The notes under the pieces were generated by a model. It saw only the letters and a list, made by a program, of their open reading frames with translations. It made no database searches and was not told the origin of the DNA. From Bacteroidota bacterium (GTDB lineage: Bacteria > Bacteroidota > Bacteroidia > Bacteroidales > GCA-2711565), in NCBI GenBank assembly GCA_003353955.1, contig PIVJ01000008.1, positions 1-58,774 on the forward strand: DNA of 58,774 nt, written 5' to 3'. A program made the translations under genes and the position numbers. Below, piece after piece: positions 7,968 through 17,179 of this stretch. Every line of letters starts with the position of its first letter. The first letter of the stretch is position 1.

Positions 7968-8993
7968 TTAATCAAATAATTTTATTCGATCCGTCCATTT
8001 ACTTTTTCGTTCAACGATAATAAACTCAACTATAAGCAAAAATAATGCTAAAGCGATAAAGTATTGAAATCGATCTTCGTAATCCGAGAAAGTTTGCGTT
8101 TCAAATTCAGATTCTTCCAGTTTATCAATTTCTTCTAATATTTTATTCAGGCCTGCTTGTGAGTTATTTGCCCTCACATAATATCCTTCTCCTGCAGCAG
8201 CAATTTGCTGTAATATGGGTTCATTTAGCTTGGTCGTAACGGTGTTATTTTCGCTGTCTTTCCAATAACCGGTAATTTCTCCATTGGTGTATTCCGGTAT
8301 CGGTCCTCCTTCAGGTAAACCCATCCCAATTGTGTATACTTTTATGCCTTTTTCTAATGCACTCTCAGCAGCTTCCAACGCATTTCCCTCATGATTCTCA
8401 CCGTCAGAAATAACGATAATGGATTTATTATGTTCATTATCTGAAAATGAATTGGTAGAAAGAATGATCGCTTCTCCAATGGCAGTACCCTGTACCGGTA
8501 ACATATCCGGGCTCACAGTGGATAAAAACATTTTGGCGGCGGCATAATCAGTGGTGATTGGTAATTGTGTATACGCACGACCGGCGAATATAATGAGGCC
8601 AATACGGTCGCCTTGCAGCTTATCAATAACTTTTACGATTGCTTGTTTTGATGCGTCCAGTCGGTTGGGTTTTATATCCTGAGCCATCATACTGTTTGAT
8701 ACATCTAAGGCAATAATCAGGTCAATTCCTTTACGTTGAGCTTTTTCTAATCGGGAACCAATTTGTGGATTTGCAATCGCTACGACAAGACTCATAAAAG
8801 CCAACATCAGAAATATAAATTTAATTAATGGTCTTGATTTGGAGAGTTGAGGGATCAGCTTTAACATTAAATGTGAATCTCCAAATTTAGCAAGTGCTTT
8901 CCTTTGCCAATATTTCATGAGCATAAAAAGCACCATAAATACCGGAACGAGTATGAGTGCGTAAAGAAATTCTATATGTTCAAATCTAATCAT
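7968..8993 (-). CDS. batB: BatB: membrane-anchored von Willebrand factor A protein
   Basis: Two N-terminal transmembrane helices (about 9-26 and 58-75) precede a VWA domain with an intact metal-ion-dependent adhesion site: DVSNS at 97-101 and the downstream SDGEN motif. The phrase AQDIKPNRLDASK right after the MIDAS is a Bat family signature. A last helix lies near the C-terminus. 341 residues is normal. It sits between batA and batC, 12 bases downstream of batA. VWA proteins of this type are thought to assemble with MoxR ATPases and TPR partners. Confidence 0.93.
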   Translation of the reverse strand: MIRFEHIEFLYALILVPVFMVLFMLMKYWQRKALAKFGDSHLMLKLIPQLSKSRPLIKFIFLMLAFMSLVVAIANPQIGSRLEKAQRKGIDLIIALDVSNSMMAQDIKPNRLDASKQAIVKVIDKLQGDRIGLIIFAGRAYTQLPITTDYAAAKMFLSTVSPDMLPVQGTAIGEAIILSTNSFSDNEHNKSIIVISDGENHEGNALEAAESALEKGIKVYTIGMGLPEGGPIPEYTNGEITGYWKDSENNTVTTKLNEPILQQIAAAGEGYYVRANNSQAGLNKILEEIDKLEESEFETQTFSDYEDRFQYFIALALFLLIVEFIIVERKSKWTDRIKLFD

Positions 8994-9005
8994 TCAATAA
9001 TATAT

Positions 9006-10001
9006 TTAAGGAAGTGTTCTGAATATTGTTTTACGGAAAACCACTTCCAGTGTGATTAACAGAAATGCCAAGAATGCGATAGGAAAGAATTCTTCCTTTT
9101 TTCTTCTGAACTCAGTCACATCAATTTTCGATTTTTCCATCAAATCTATTTCTTCATAAATTTCTTTTAATTTTTGATTGCTGGTAGCCCGAAAGTATTT
9201 ACCATCGGTCATAGCTGTTACTTGTTTAAGTAATTCTTCATCAATTTTTACCTCTACATCCTGATACTTAATCCCAAAAGGTGTTTGCATCGGATATGGT
9301 GCGGTACCAATGGTTCCAACGCCAATGGTGTAAATACGAACTCCATAAAGTTTGGCGATTTCAGCGGCAGATAATGGATCAACCGAACCTGCATTATTTA
9401 CCCCGTCGGTTAATAAAATAATTACTTTACTTATAGCCTCACTATCTTTTAATCGGTTTACAGCAGTGGCCAACCCATCACCAATGGCAGTACCATCTTC
9501 AATCATTCCGCTTTTTATATCTTTGAAAAGATTTTTTATAACGGTATGATCAGTAGTAAGTGGGCATTGGGTAAAGGTTTCACCACTGAATATTACCAGT
9601 CCGATTCGATCATTGGGCCTGCCATCAAAAAAATCGGCAGCAACCAATTTTGCAGCTTCCAACCTATCAGGTTTTAAATCCTGTGCAAGCATACTTCCCG
9701 ATACATCCAACGCCATTACGATATCTATTCCTTCAATAGATATATTCTGACTACTCGAACTTGATTGTGGCCGGGCCATCGCAATTATGAGCAGTGCGAT
9801 TGCCATTAACCTGATTATCGGTAAACTGTACAATAAATAATAACGAATACTGTTTTTCGACTTTTCAAAAACCTCTGTTGAGGAGAATTGCAAATCGGCA
9901 TGTGATTTAGTGTGGCTAAACCAATACCAGATTGCTAACACCAGAACGACTAGCAGCAGGTAAAAATATTCAGGATTTGCAAATACTACATTCTTCAACA
10001 T
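9006..10001 (-). CDS. batA: BatA: membrane-anchored von Willebrand factor A protein
   Basis: A 331-residue paralog of the adjacent BatB: two N-terminal helices, then a VWA domain with MIDAS residues DVSGS at 99-103, AQDLKPDRLEAAK, and the LTDGVNNAG motif. A C-terminal helix is followed by a short basic tail (FRKTIFRTLP). The tandem arrangement of two VWA proteins is the hallmark of bat operons. The stop of the upstream gene is 3 bases away. Confidence 0.94.
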   Translation of the reverse strand: MLKNVVFANPEYFYLLLVVLVLAIWYWFSHTKSHADLQFSSTEVFEKSKNSIRYYLLYSLPIIRLMAIALLIIAMARPQSSSSSQNISIEGIDIVMALDVSGSMLAQDLKPDRLEAAKLVAADFFDGRPNDRIGLVIFSGETFTQCPLTTDHTVIKNLFKDIKSGMIEDGTAIGDGLATAVNRLKDSEAISKVIILLTDGVNNAGSVDPLSAAEIAKLYGVRIYTIGVGTIGTAPYPMQTPFGIKYQDVEVKIDEELLKQVTAMTDGKYFRATSNQKLKEIYEEIDLMEKSKIDVTEFRRKKEEFFPIAFLAFLLITLEVVFRKTIFRTLP

Positions 10002-10004
10002 CTT

Positions 10005-11039
10005 CTATTTATTTTCCATCACTGATTTGCCGGATTCAGCTAACGATTCTTGATTCTCAATATCTTCTGCCTTATCCGTTTTGTTACTCTTTATTTTTTC
10101 TTCCAGAACCAATGTATTGTGAGTGTCATGAACAAACTCAACCATATTGCTCAAGTTATTATCATTTAACAACGGCAATGGCTGCTCCTTCGCAAATTTC
10201 GCCAAGTCAGCCAGCAGTAATGCTTCTGATAATTTCTCTTTTTGAATAGCCGCAATTCCATTGATGTTTTTTATTGCCTGATTAATTTCATCAGAGGTCA
10301 TTTCCATCGCATCCACATCATAGGTGCCAACCAGATAAACTCTGATAATATCTATCATTTCAGTATAGTATTCTTTAAACTTCCCGTCATGCCATAGTTT
10401 TTTAGATTTAAGGTTATCCAAACCATTTAAGGCAACGATATGAGCCGGAATTTTTGGTTTACTAACCGCCTTGAAAATCGGCTCATTATTTTTCTTCTTC
10501 TTAAAGTAATAGATTAAGAAGATCACCAACCCGATTATAATAATACCCAATATCAACCAAGGGGTAATTTCTCCCCAGGTGTAAGGTGAACTAATAGGCC
10601 CTTTAATGGGCATAATCGCTTGTGTTGTATCAACTTCAACTGTTAAAACATACAATTGTAAGCTATTGGTTGAATCAAGTAAAAACGCCTCTTCTCCTTT
10701 ATTCTGATAGGTGAATTTTAAGGGTGGAATTATATAAATTCCAGTATCGAAAGAAGTAATTAATAATTGTTGATGAAGTCTTAGCCGAGCATCTTCGATT
10801 TCGAGTGTATCGATGGATGACTGGTTTAAGATCTCCACTTCTGGCATGAGGAGTTCCTCAAAACGAGGCCACGCAATCATAGCATCCGGAGGTGAGTTTA
10901 CGAAAATGTTGAGTTTAACCTGATCTCCTATTAAGATGCTGTCTTTATCAATGCTTAGTATTGGTTGTAATTTTTGGCCATTCAACATCAATGTTGAAAA
11001 AATAAATAAGCTTAATATGATTGAGGTTCTGATATTCAT
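10005..11039 (-). CDS. Bat-operon membrane protein with periplasmic beta domain (BatD/DUF4381-like)
   Basis: I chose the ATG at 11037-11039, which yields a good signal peptide (MNIRTSIILSLFIFSTLMLNGQ). The mature part starts with an Ig-like region of the kind seen in BatD (SILIGDQVKLNIFVNSPPDA). One transmembrane helix (TPWLILGIIIIGLVIFLIYYF) is followed by a ~150-residue cytoplasmic helical domain. This matches the variable protein that normally lies between DUF58 and the first VWA gene in Bacteroidota bat operons. The function is unknown; membership of the MoxR/Bat complex is inferred from synteny. Confidence 0.85.
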   Translation of the reverse strand: MNIRTSIILSLFIFSTLMLNGQKLQPILSIDKDSILIGDQVKLNIFVNSPPDAMIAWPRFEELLMPEVEILNQSSIDTLEIEDARLRLHQQLLITSFDTGIYIIPPLKFTYQNKGEEAFLLDSTNSLQLYVLTVEVDTTQAIMPIKGPISSPYTWGEITPWLILGIIIIGLVIFLIYYFKKKKNNEPIFKAVSKPKIPAHIVALNGLDNLKSKKLWHDGKFKEYYTEMIDIIRVYLVGTYDVDAMEMTSDEINQAIKNINGIAAIQKEKLSEALLLADLAKFAKEQPLPLLNDNNLSNMVEFVHDTHNTLVLEEKIKSNKTDKAEDIENQESLAESGKSVMENK

Positions 11040-11046
11040 AATTCGG

Positions 11047-11922
11047 TTATCTTCTCGACTCTCTTTTCTTAAACATGCCAATTAATGGTTTTACATAATC
11101 TTCGCCTGTATTTATTTTGGCAAAATCAACTCCGCTTTTTAAAAATATTTCGTTCAGAATTTGATCGTTTTTAACGCCCGAAATCCGAAAGGCTTCCCGT
11201 GTTTTGTTGTGTGAGGTATCAACCCACATTTTTTTACCTGTTTCGGCATTTTTCATTCTTATCATTCCAACATTAGGGAGATTATACTCACGTTCATCGG
11301 AGATTCTAACAGCAATTAGATCGTGTTTTCTGTTGGCAATTTTTATGGCTTCTTCAAAATTTGAATCTATAAAGTCAGATATCAAAAATGCAGAACAGCG
11401 CTTTTTAATTACGTTAGTAAAGTATTTTAATGCTTCTGAAATATTAGTTTCTTTGTTTTCAGGCTTAAAATTGATGAGTTCCCTGATGATACGTAAAATG
11501 TGTGAAGTCCCTTTTTTAGGAGGAATAAACTTTTCGATTTTATCACTAAAGAAAATTACACCAACTTTATCGTTATTTTGTATGGCCGAAAAAGCCAGGA
11601 CCGCAGCAATCTCAGTAATTTGATCTTCTTTCAGATTCTGCTGTGTTCCAAATTCATTTGACCCACTCACATCAATAATCAGCATAACCGTTAATTCGCG
11701 CTCCTCATCAAATATTTTAATGTAGGGGTGATTGAAGCGGGCTGTTACATTCCAGTCGATATTACGGATATCATCGCCATACTGGTATTCCCTAACTTCG
11801 CTGAAGGCCATACCTCTTCCTTTAAAAACACTATGGTATTGTCCGGAGAATATTTGATTGGATAATCCACGTGTCTTTATTTCAATCTTTCGTACTTTCT
11901 TAAATAATTCTGTTGCTTCCAA
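11047..11922 (-). CDS. DUF58 domain protein of the bat operon
   Basis: The DUF58 core is plain: GRGMAFSEVREYQYGDDIRN at residues 36-55, then DWNVTAR. A VWA-like strand follows with DVSGSN at 84-89. No signal peptide or transmembrane helix is seen, so it is cytoplasmic. The start codon is TTG (11920-11922); family members begin at this point and no in-frame ATG lies closer. DUF58 proteins are encoded next to MoxR ATPases across bacteria and are believed to work with them. In this operon a four-helix-bundle pseudogene separates it from moxR. Confidence 0.92.
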   Translation of the reverse strand: MEATELFKKVRKIEIKTRGLSNQIFSGQYHSVFKGRGMAFSEVREYQYGDDIRNIDWNVTARFNHPYIKIFDEERELTVMLIIDVSGSNEFGTQQNLKEDQITEIAAVLAFSAIQNNDKVGVIFFSDKIEKFIPPKKGTSHILRIIRELINFKPENKETNISEALKYFTNVIKKRCSAFLISDFIDSNFEEAIKIANRKHDLIAVRISDEREYNLPNVGMIRMKNAETGKKMWVDTSHNKTREAFRISGVKNDQILNEIFLKSGVDFAKINTGEDYVKPLIGMFKKRESRR

Positions 11923-11953
11923 GGTATGTTAGTTGTAAGTTAACGATTATTAG

Positions 11954-12316
11954 TTATGAGTGAAGTGCTGATTTTGTTATTATAACTGCACTCCTTATCA
12001 TTTTTAATAATGCTTTTTCTTCGATATCATTAAATTCTTTACTTTCGAGATATTTTGTTTTATTTAATAATTCCAGCCAATATAGAGTTTCATCACATTC
12101 TTTTTGAGCAATAGCTAATTTATGAATGAAATCTTTTTTGCTTTCCGCATTTTGAGCTTCTCTGGATAATGCCTCAACCGCTGCTGTTCCACTTCTAAGT
12201 AATTACTTACTGAGTATAAACTCTCTTTTTTCATTAGCCAAGTATTTATATAGATTAACAACAACCATTGCGAATTCAAAACGTTGCTTAATTATTGCCC
12301 CTTTCTTATCACACAT
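11954..12316 (-). pseudogene. Four-helix bundle (S23/23S rRNA intervening-sequence) protein, nonsense-interrupted
   Basis: Translation from the ATG at 12314-12316 gives FEFAMVVVNLYKYLANEKRE then FILSK and a TAA at 12203-12205 (codon 38). It continues in the same frame as LLRSGTAAVEALSREAQNAE and later TLYWLELLNKTKYLESKEF to a stop at 11954. This is the standard S23-type four-helix bundle sequence, where the stop sits at the position usually held by Gln (SKQLLRSGTS), so CAA to TAA explains it. The gene lies 6 bases after moxR and 31 before DUF58, as if once a member of the operon. Confidence 0.8.
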
Positions 12317-12322
12317 AACTCT

Positions 12323-13315
12323 TTATGGTACTTCAATGGTATTTAAAATCTCATTAATGATTTCTTCAGAGGTGACATTTTCAGCTTCAGCTTCGTATGT
12401 TAATCCGATTCGGTGCCTTAATACATCATGAGCTACTGCCCTGATGTCTTCCGGAAGCACATATCCCCTCCGTTTTAAGAAGGCATAGGCTTTGGCTGCC
12501 AGTGCCAGATTAATACTCGCTCTGGGAGAGGCTCCGTATGAAATCATGCCTTCATATTTCTCTAATTTATGTTCGGTCGGGTATCGGGTTGCAAATACAA
12601 TATCGGTGATATAGGTTTCAATTTTATCATCTAAATAAACCAGACGCACCACATCACGCGCTTTATTGATATCTGCTGTCTTAATGATTTTATTGACTGC
12701 ATGAAATGCGCTGGTAATATTTTGACGCAAGATATTTCTTTCTTCTTCTTTTGTGGGATAGCCAATCACCACTTTCAACATAAACCGGTCAACCTGAGCT
12801 TCGGGAAGGGGATAGGTTCCTTCCTGCTCAATGGGGTTTTGAGTTGCCATAACCAGAAATGGTTCTTCCAATGGATAGGTGTGATCTCCAATGGTAACCT
12901 GTCGTTCCTGCATAGCTTCCAGTAATGCACTTTGTACCTTAGCAGGTGATCGATTGATCTCATCTGCTAAAATAAAATTCGCGAAAATAGGACCTTTTCT
13001 CACCACAAACTCTTCTTTCTTCTGACTGTAAATCATGGTACCCAAAAGGTCGGCAGGCAATAGGTCGGGTGTAAACTGGATTCGACTGAATTTTGCGTCG
13101 ATCACATCTGCCAGCGAAGTAATTGCCAGCGTTTTTGCCAATCCCGGTACACCTTCCAGTAAAATATGGCCATTGGCTAAGAGGCCAATCAGTAATCTTT
13201 CAACCATGTGTTTTTGGCCAATAATTACTTTGCGCATTTCGATGTTGATTAAATCAACAAATGCGCTTTCTTTTTGTATTTTCTCGTTTAATACTTTGAT
13301 ATCTGTTTCTATCAT
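12323..13315 (-). CDS. MoxR family AAA+ ATPase
   Basis: The 330-residue AAA+ protein has Walker A GVPGLAKT at residues 55-62, Walker B LADEINRSP (Asp118-Glu119), and the MATQNPIEQEGTYPLPEAQ sensor-1 region. This is the MoxR proper subfamily, which heads bat operons and is proposed to act as a chaperone-like ATPase on VWA proteins. It is the first gene of the cluster. A -7 like box (TATATTTG) lies just upstream, giving a leader of about 20 bases. Confidence 0.95.
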   Translation of the reverse strand: MIETDIKVLNEKIQKESAFVDLINIEMRKVIIGQKHMVERLLIGLLANGHILLEGVPGLAKTLAITSLADVIDAKFSRIQFTPDLLPADLLGTMIYSQKKEEFVVRKGPIFANFILADEINRSPAKVQSALLEAMQERQVTIGDHTYPLEEPFLVMATQNPIEQEGTYPLPEAQVDRFMLKVVIGYPTKEEERNILRQNITSAFHAVNKIIKTADINKARDVVRLVYLDDKIETYITDIVFATRYPTEHKLEKYEGMISYGASPRASINLALAAKAYAFLKRRGYVLPEDIRAVAHDVLRHRIGLTYEAEAENVTSEEIINEILNTIEVP

Positions 13316-13340
13316 CTTTCTTTGCTTAAATATAACATTG

Positions 13341-13348
13341 CAAATATA
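13341..13348 (-). promoter_or_regulatory. Candidate -7 box for the bat operon
   Basis: On the minus strand this reads TATATTTG, a perfect TAnnTTTG box, about 25 bases before the moxR ATG. No TTG stands 19 bases upstream, so only half of the promoter pattern is met. Confidence 0.4.
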
Positions 13349-13675
13349 TTAAACATGGGTTTTATATGTTGTTAAAATTTGTTAAAGGAAGTGTTAGTGA
13401 AACCTTAATCGATAAGCACCATCTTCAATAAAGGAAATGTATCTAAGAACCGATTTGTTTAAAAGGCGTAAATGTGTGTATGTGTTAAGGTGTTTAAGTG
13501 AGGATGCGTTATTGTGTTTGCGTGTTTAGTTAACGTTTGCTAATAAATTTTATTCTTATATCTCATATATATCAATTCATCAAGCTGAAAGAGGAATTAA
13601 AAAATATGCTTTTTCGATTTATCCAAGATCAAAATATCTTAGTGTTGAATCAACGTATTTGTAATTAAGAAGGAG

Positions 13676-13689
13676 CGACTAATTAGTCG
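13676..13689. repeat. Perfect 14-base palindrome
   Basis: CGACTAATTAGTCG is fully self-complementary and lies 44 bases beyond the stop codon of the DUF2723 gene. Neither strand continues into a T run, so it is not a standard intrinsic terminator. An operator is possible but no promoter is obvious nearby. Confidence 0.5.
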
Positions 13690-13732
13690 GAAAAAAGCTT
13701 TAAAAAATAGCCCCTGATTCAGAAACTATTGT

Positions 13733-16700
13733 TTAAATACTATTCAGTTTTTGCTTATATCTTTCTTCCATTTCAGTCGCAAATTCCTTCTGGCCACTCA
13801 CTTTAGCATATTGAGACACTAATTGCATTATGCCCATTGCATGTCTAATGTCACGCTCAAAAACTACAATTCCATTTGGATAATTCAAGCAAAAATCAAA
13901 CTCTTGTGCATAACGATTAAATAATAGTCTGCTATATTTATTTGCTTTTTCAAAAGATCCATGTTTATAATAAGCTTCAATCAATGATATGGAGGATCCG
14001 CTTATCGAAAATTTCTCAGGAGGAAAGGCCTCAAAATACTTATCAGCGACTTGAACCGCCATATCAAATTTGCTTTGTTTCACCAATTCACGAGTTAAGC
14101 TCGAAAATTTAGAAAGAACCATGAGGCTCGCATGACGCATACTCTCTCTATCAACAGTAACTTTAGGATCGTTTAAGTTTCCCCATTTTGATTTATTTAC
14201 CAATTTATCGAATGTAGATTCAACTAAAACACCACCTAATTCGGCATCAATACTGGAAGCTTTCACAGGCATGAATTTATAAACCACTCCATCCAAATAA
14301 GTATACTCATCCACATTAAAAACATCCTCCACTATGTTTGGATTTGAGAAATAAATTGACCGTTCCCATTTATTGTTTGCCAAAAAATCAAGGAAAGCCA
14401 AACCATTCTTATGTAACGTATTTGATTTTATTTCCCATTCTATTTCATCCACAATTAGATGTGCTAACTCTCTCGGCACAATTCCATTATCTACGCAGGC
14501 TGCTGAATCTACTTTTATTTTCAATTTTTTAGTGGGGAAAATATTATATTTTCTTTGTCCAAAAGTCCTTTTAGTCCCTTCATTTTCACTTGCGATAAAT
14601 TTAATTACCTCAATCAACTCCTGATGTCCTTCAACTTTCAAATCAAGATATGGAAGAATGTCGTTGGATGATTTATTATATTGGTCAAAGTTCAAAGTAA
14701 ACGGTAAGGGTTCTGCATCATATGCCTTTCGGGCTAATTGATGAACATACCAATAACCGGAAGACAACATATAATTAACTACTCTCACGTCTGTTCTAAT
14801 GCCTTCAACTTCCTGGGCATACCATAATGGGAAGGTATCATTATCACCAAAGGTATAAAGGATGCCATTTTCATCACAGTGATTGAGATAATTTTTTGCA
14901 AAATCTGCTGCAGCGTATTTCCCAGATCGATCATGGTCATCCCATCCTTCAGTTGCCATTAACCCCGGTACTAGTAATAAACAAACCCCCGAAATTATAA
15001 TTGCATTTAATTTTCGATTCTTTAAAAGTCTTGTTGTCATTTCAACCAGTGAGATAACCCCCAGTCCAATCCAGATTGCAAAAGCATAGAATGAACCGGC
15101 ATAAGCGTAATCACGTTCTCTGGGTTGATGAGGGTATTGATTCAAAAAAATGACGATCGCCAGACCTGTCATTAAGAATAACAAAAATACAACCCAGCTA
15201 TCTTTATTGCTTCTTTTTAGATGAAAAAATATTCCAATAAATCCAAGTATTAAAGGAAGAAAATAAAATTTGTTGGTAGCATGGTTTTTATACGCATCAG
15301 GTAATAAATCCTGATCGCCGAGTCTGCTGTTATCGATGAAATCAATTCCACTGATCCAATTGCCCTCTTTAGGTGTACCCTGACTTTCGATATCATTTTG
15401 TCTTCCAACAAAATTCCACAAGAAATACCTGACATACATATGCCCGAGTTGATATGAAAAAAAGTATCGCAAATTGTCTCTGAAAGTAGGTTTTACAATA
15501 GCTTTTCCATCTACCATTATAGATTCACCTTTGATATATTCTTTGTATTTATTTATATGACTAGCTTCCCGATTACTCCAAATTCTTGGAAAAGCAGTAG
15601 TGAATCTGGAATCATAAATGTAATCAGATTTCACTTCAGCAACTACATATTTACCTTTTGTAAAATCTTTTATATAAACACTTTTACCCTCTTCATATCC
15701 TGTTGAAGGAGCATTATAATATGCGCCATGAAAAATCGGCCAACTACCGTATTGCTCACGGTTTAAGTAGGACAATAAACTAATTGCGTCTTTAGGGCTA
15801 TTTTCATCGATGGGTGTTTTGGCGTTCGACCTAATTATAAGCATAAAAAATGAAGAGTATCCGATTAAAATAAAAACGAACGCCAAGATCACTGTATTTA
15901 ACACATGCTTTCTTTTCGCAGCCGTATATTTTAATCCCCAGGCAATTAATCCAACAATAAATAAAAAGTAGATTGCTGTTCCTGAGTTAAATGGCAAACC
16001 GATCGAGTTAACAAAGAATATTTCAAATGATGACGACAAATCAACAATACCCGGAATAATGATATACATCATTGATGCCAGAGTGAGTAAGGAAACAATA
16101 CCAGTTAAAATAAAACCCTTTCGGCTGGCATTATATTTCCGATAATAAAAAACAAAAACTATTGCCGGAATGGCCAATAAGTTAAGTAAGTGAACCCCAA
16201 TTGAAAGCCCCATTAGATATGCAATAAGCAATAACCATCGATTACTTGTTTTTTTATCGGCGTTTTCTTCCCATTTTAAAATGGCCCAAAATACAATAGC
16301 GGTAAAAAGTGACGACATTGCATAAACCTCACTTTCAGTAGCTGAGAACCAGAATGAATCTGAAAAAGTATATGCTAATGAACCCACAACAGCACTTCCC
16401 AATACAGTTATCATTTTACCTTCTGTCATTTCACCCGTTTGCAAAGCAATTTTTTTTGCAAGCATGCTAATGGTCCAAAACAAGAATAGTATGGTAAAGC
16501 TACTACACAGTCCCGACATAATATTTATCATAAGGGCAACCTTAGAAACATCACCAAACGCAAACAATGTGAAAAATCTTCCAAGAATCTGAAACAAAGG
16601 TGCGCCAGGTGGGTGACCGACCTGCAATTTGTAAGCAGTAGCAATATATTCACCACAATCCCACCAACTGGCAGTCGGCTCAATTGTTAACATATAAACG

Positions 16701-16762
16701 ATAGTAGCAATTGCAAAAACAATCCACCCGGTTATATTATTTATCTTACGGTAATTTGTCAT
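13733..16762 (-). CDS. DUF2723 family polytopic membrane protein (putative GT-C type glycosyltransferase)
   Basis: The 1009-residue protein starts with the DUF2723 signature TIEPTASWWDCGEYIATAYK (about residues 26-45), with Asp35 and Glu38 in the first periplasmic loop, then GHPPGAPLFQILGRF. More than ten hydrophobic helices extend to about residue 600, and a soluble C-terminal part contains tetratricopeptide-like helices (KANKYSRLLFNRYAQEFD). The layout, with an acidic pair after the first helix, resembles GT-C transferases such as protein O-mannosyltransferases. In Bacteroidota such proteins are candidates for envelope or protein glycosylation, but substrate and activity are unproven. It is monocistronic. 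Confidence 0.9.
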   Translation of the reverse strand: MTNYRKINNITGWIVFAIATIVYMLTIEPTASWWDCGEYIATAYKLQVGHPPGAPLFQILGRFFTLFAFGDVSKVALMINIMSGLCSSFTILFLFWTISMLAKKIALQTGEMTEGKMITVLGSAVVGSLAYTFSDSFWFSATESEVYAMSSLFTAIVFWAILKWEENADKKTSNRWLLLIAYLMGLSIGVHLLNLLAIPAIVFVFYYRKYNASRKGFILTGIVSLLTLASMMYIIIPGIVDLSSSFEIFFVNSIGLPFNSGTAIYFLFIVGLIAWGLKYTAAKRKHVLNTVILAFVFILIGYSSFFMLIIRSNAKTPIDENSPKDAISLLSYLNREQYGSWPIFHGAYYNAPSTGYEEGKSVYIKDFTKGKYVVAEVKSDYIYDSRFTTAFPRIWSNREASHINKYKEYIKGESIMVDGKAIVKPTFRDNLRYFFSYQLGHMYVRYFLWNFVGRQNDIESQGTPKEGNWISGIDFIDNSRLGDQDLLPDAYKNHATNKFYFLPLILGFIGIFFHLKRSNKDSWVVFLLFLMTGLAIVIFLNQYPHQPRERDYAYAGSFYAFAIWIGLGVISLVEMTTRLLKNRKLNAIIISGVCLLLVPGLMATEGWDDHDRSGKYAAADFAKNYLNHCDENGILYTFGDNDTFPLWYAQEVEGIRTDVRVVNYMLSSGYWYVHQLARKAYDAEPLPFTLNFDQYNKSSNDILPYLDLKVEGHQELIEVIKFIASENEGTKRTFGQRKYNIFPTKKLKIKVDSAACVDNGIVPRELAHLIVDEIEWEIKSNTLHKNGLAFLDFLANNKWERSIYFSNPNIVEDVFNVDEYTYLDGVVYKFMPVKASSIDAELGGVLVESTFDKLVNKSKWGNLNDPKVTVDRESMRHASLMVLSKFSSLTRELVKQSKFDMAVQVADKYFEAFPPEKFSISGSSISLIEAYYKHGSFEKANKYSRLLFNRYAQEFDFCLNYPNGIVVFERDIRHAMGIMQLVSQYAKVSGQKEFATEMEERYKQKLNSI

Positions 16763-16929
16763 GGGTTAGATATTAATCAATGATCTAAAAATATTTAAGC
16801 GAATGTAAGTATTTTAGCGCAATTTCAACTCTCCTCATTAACATAAATTAACTTTTTTTAGGAGCCGGCATCTCACTAATCATACTTATATATTAGTATT
16901 TCTGAGAACAATATTTTTAAATTTAATTG

Positions 16930-16958
16930 TTGATATAATAAAATATTTTCTAATTTTG
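16930..16958 (+). promoter_or_regulatory. Candidate promoter of tRNA-Gln
   Basis: TTG at 16930-16932 and TAATTTTG at 16951-16958 are separated by 18 bases, matching the Bacteroidota pattern. The mature tRNA begins 28 bases after the -7 box. Confidence 0.55.
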
Positions 16959-16985
16959 CAGCCTCAACCAGCCAAAAAAATATTT

Positions 16986-17058
16986 TGTCCGATGGTGTAA
17001 CTGGCAACACGTCTGATTTTGGTTCAGAAGAGTCCAGGTTCGAGCCCTGGTCGGACAA
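16986..17058 (+). tRNA. tRNA-Gln (anticodon TTG)
   Basis: The 73-base cloverleaf folds cleanly. The acceptor stem is TGTCCGA with TCGGACA, the anticodon stem TCTGA with TCAGA, and the loop TTTTGGT gives anticodon TTG. The T arm is CCAGG-TTCGAGC-CCTGG. The discriminator is A and CCA is not encoded, so it must be added enzymatically. A hairpin terminator follows at once and the rimP operon promoter is about 60 bases further on. Confidence 0.96.
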
Positions 17059-17062
17059 CATC

Positions 17063-17088
17063 AAAAAGCTGCCTCAAAGCAGCTTTTT
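17063..17088 (+). terminator. Intrinsic terminator after tRNA-Gln
   Basis: AAAAAGCTGC, a six-base loop and GCAGCTTTTT form a stem of ten pairs ending in a T run. This separates the tRNA from the rimP transcript. Confidence 0.85.
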
Positions 17089-17120
17089 ATTTGTTTTAAT
17101 GGTCGTAACTCTAAGCGTGT

Positions 17121-17150
17121 TTGAATTAATAAATATTTTTAGTATCTTTG
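17121..17150 (+). promoter_or_regulatory. Promoter of the rimP-nusA-infB operon
   Basis: TTG at 17121-17123, 19 bases, then TATCTTTG at 17143-17150 is a full match to the Bacteroidota housekeeping promoter. Transcription should start near 17157, leaving a ~56-base leader that contains a terminator-like hairpin. Confidence 0.75.
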
Positions 17151-17179
17151 CGGCGGAAACTAAATATGGTAACGATTTT

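Larger units (their letters stand above)
13316..13732. other. 417-base intergenic region between the bat operon and the DUF2723 gene
   Basis: No gene is supported here. It contains the moxR -7 box, a GTGT-rich low-complexity stretch at about 13470-13530, a 44-codon open frame at 13534-13668 without a good start, and a perfect 14-base palindrome at 13676-13689. Confidence 0.6.

Noticed and set aside
13534-13668. 44-codon open frame (plus) ending in a plausible-looking helical peptide (KLKEELKNMLFRFIQDQNIL)
   Set aside because: No start codon in a sensible place, no conserved motif and AT-rich context make chance likely.
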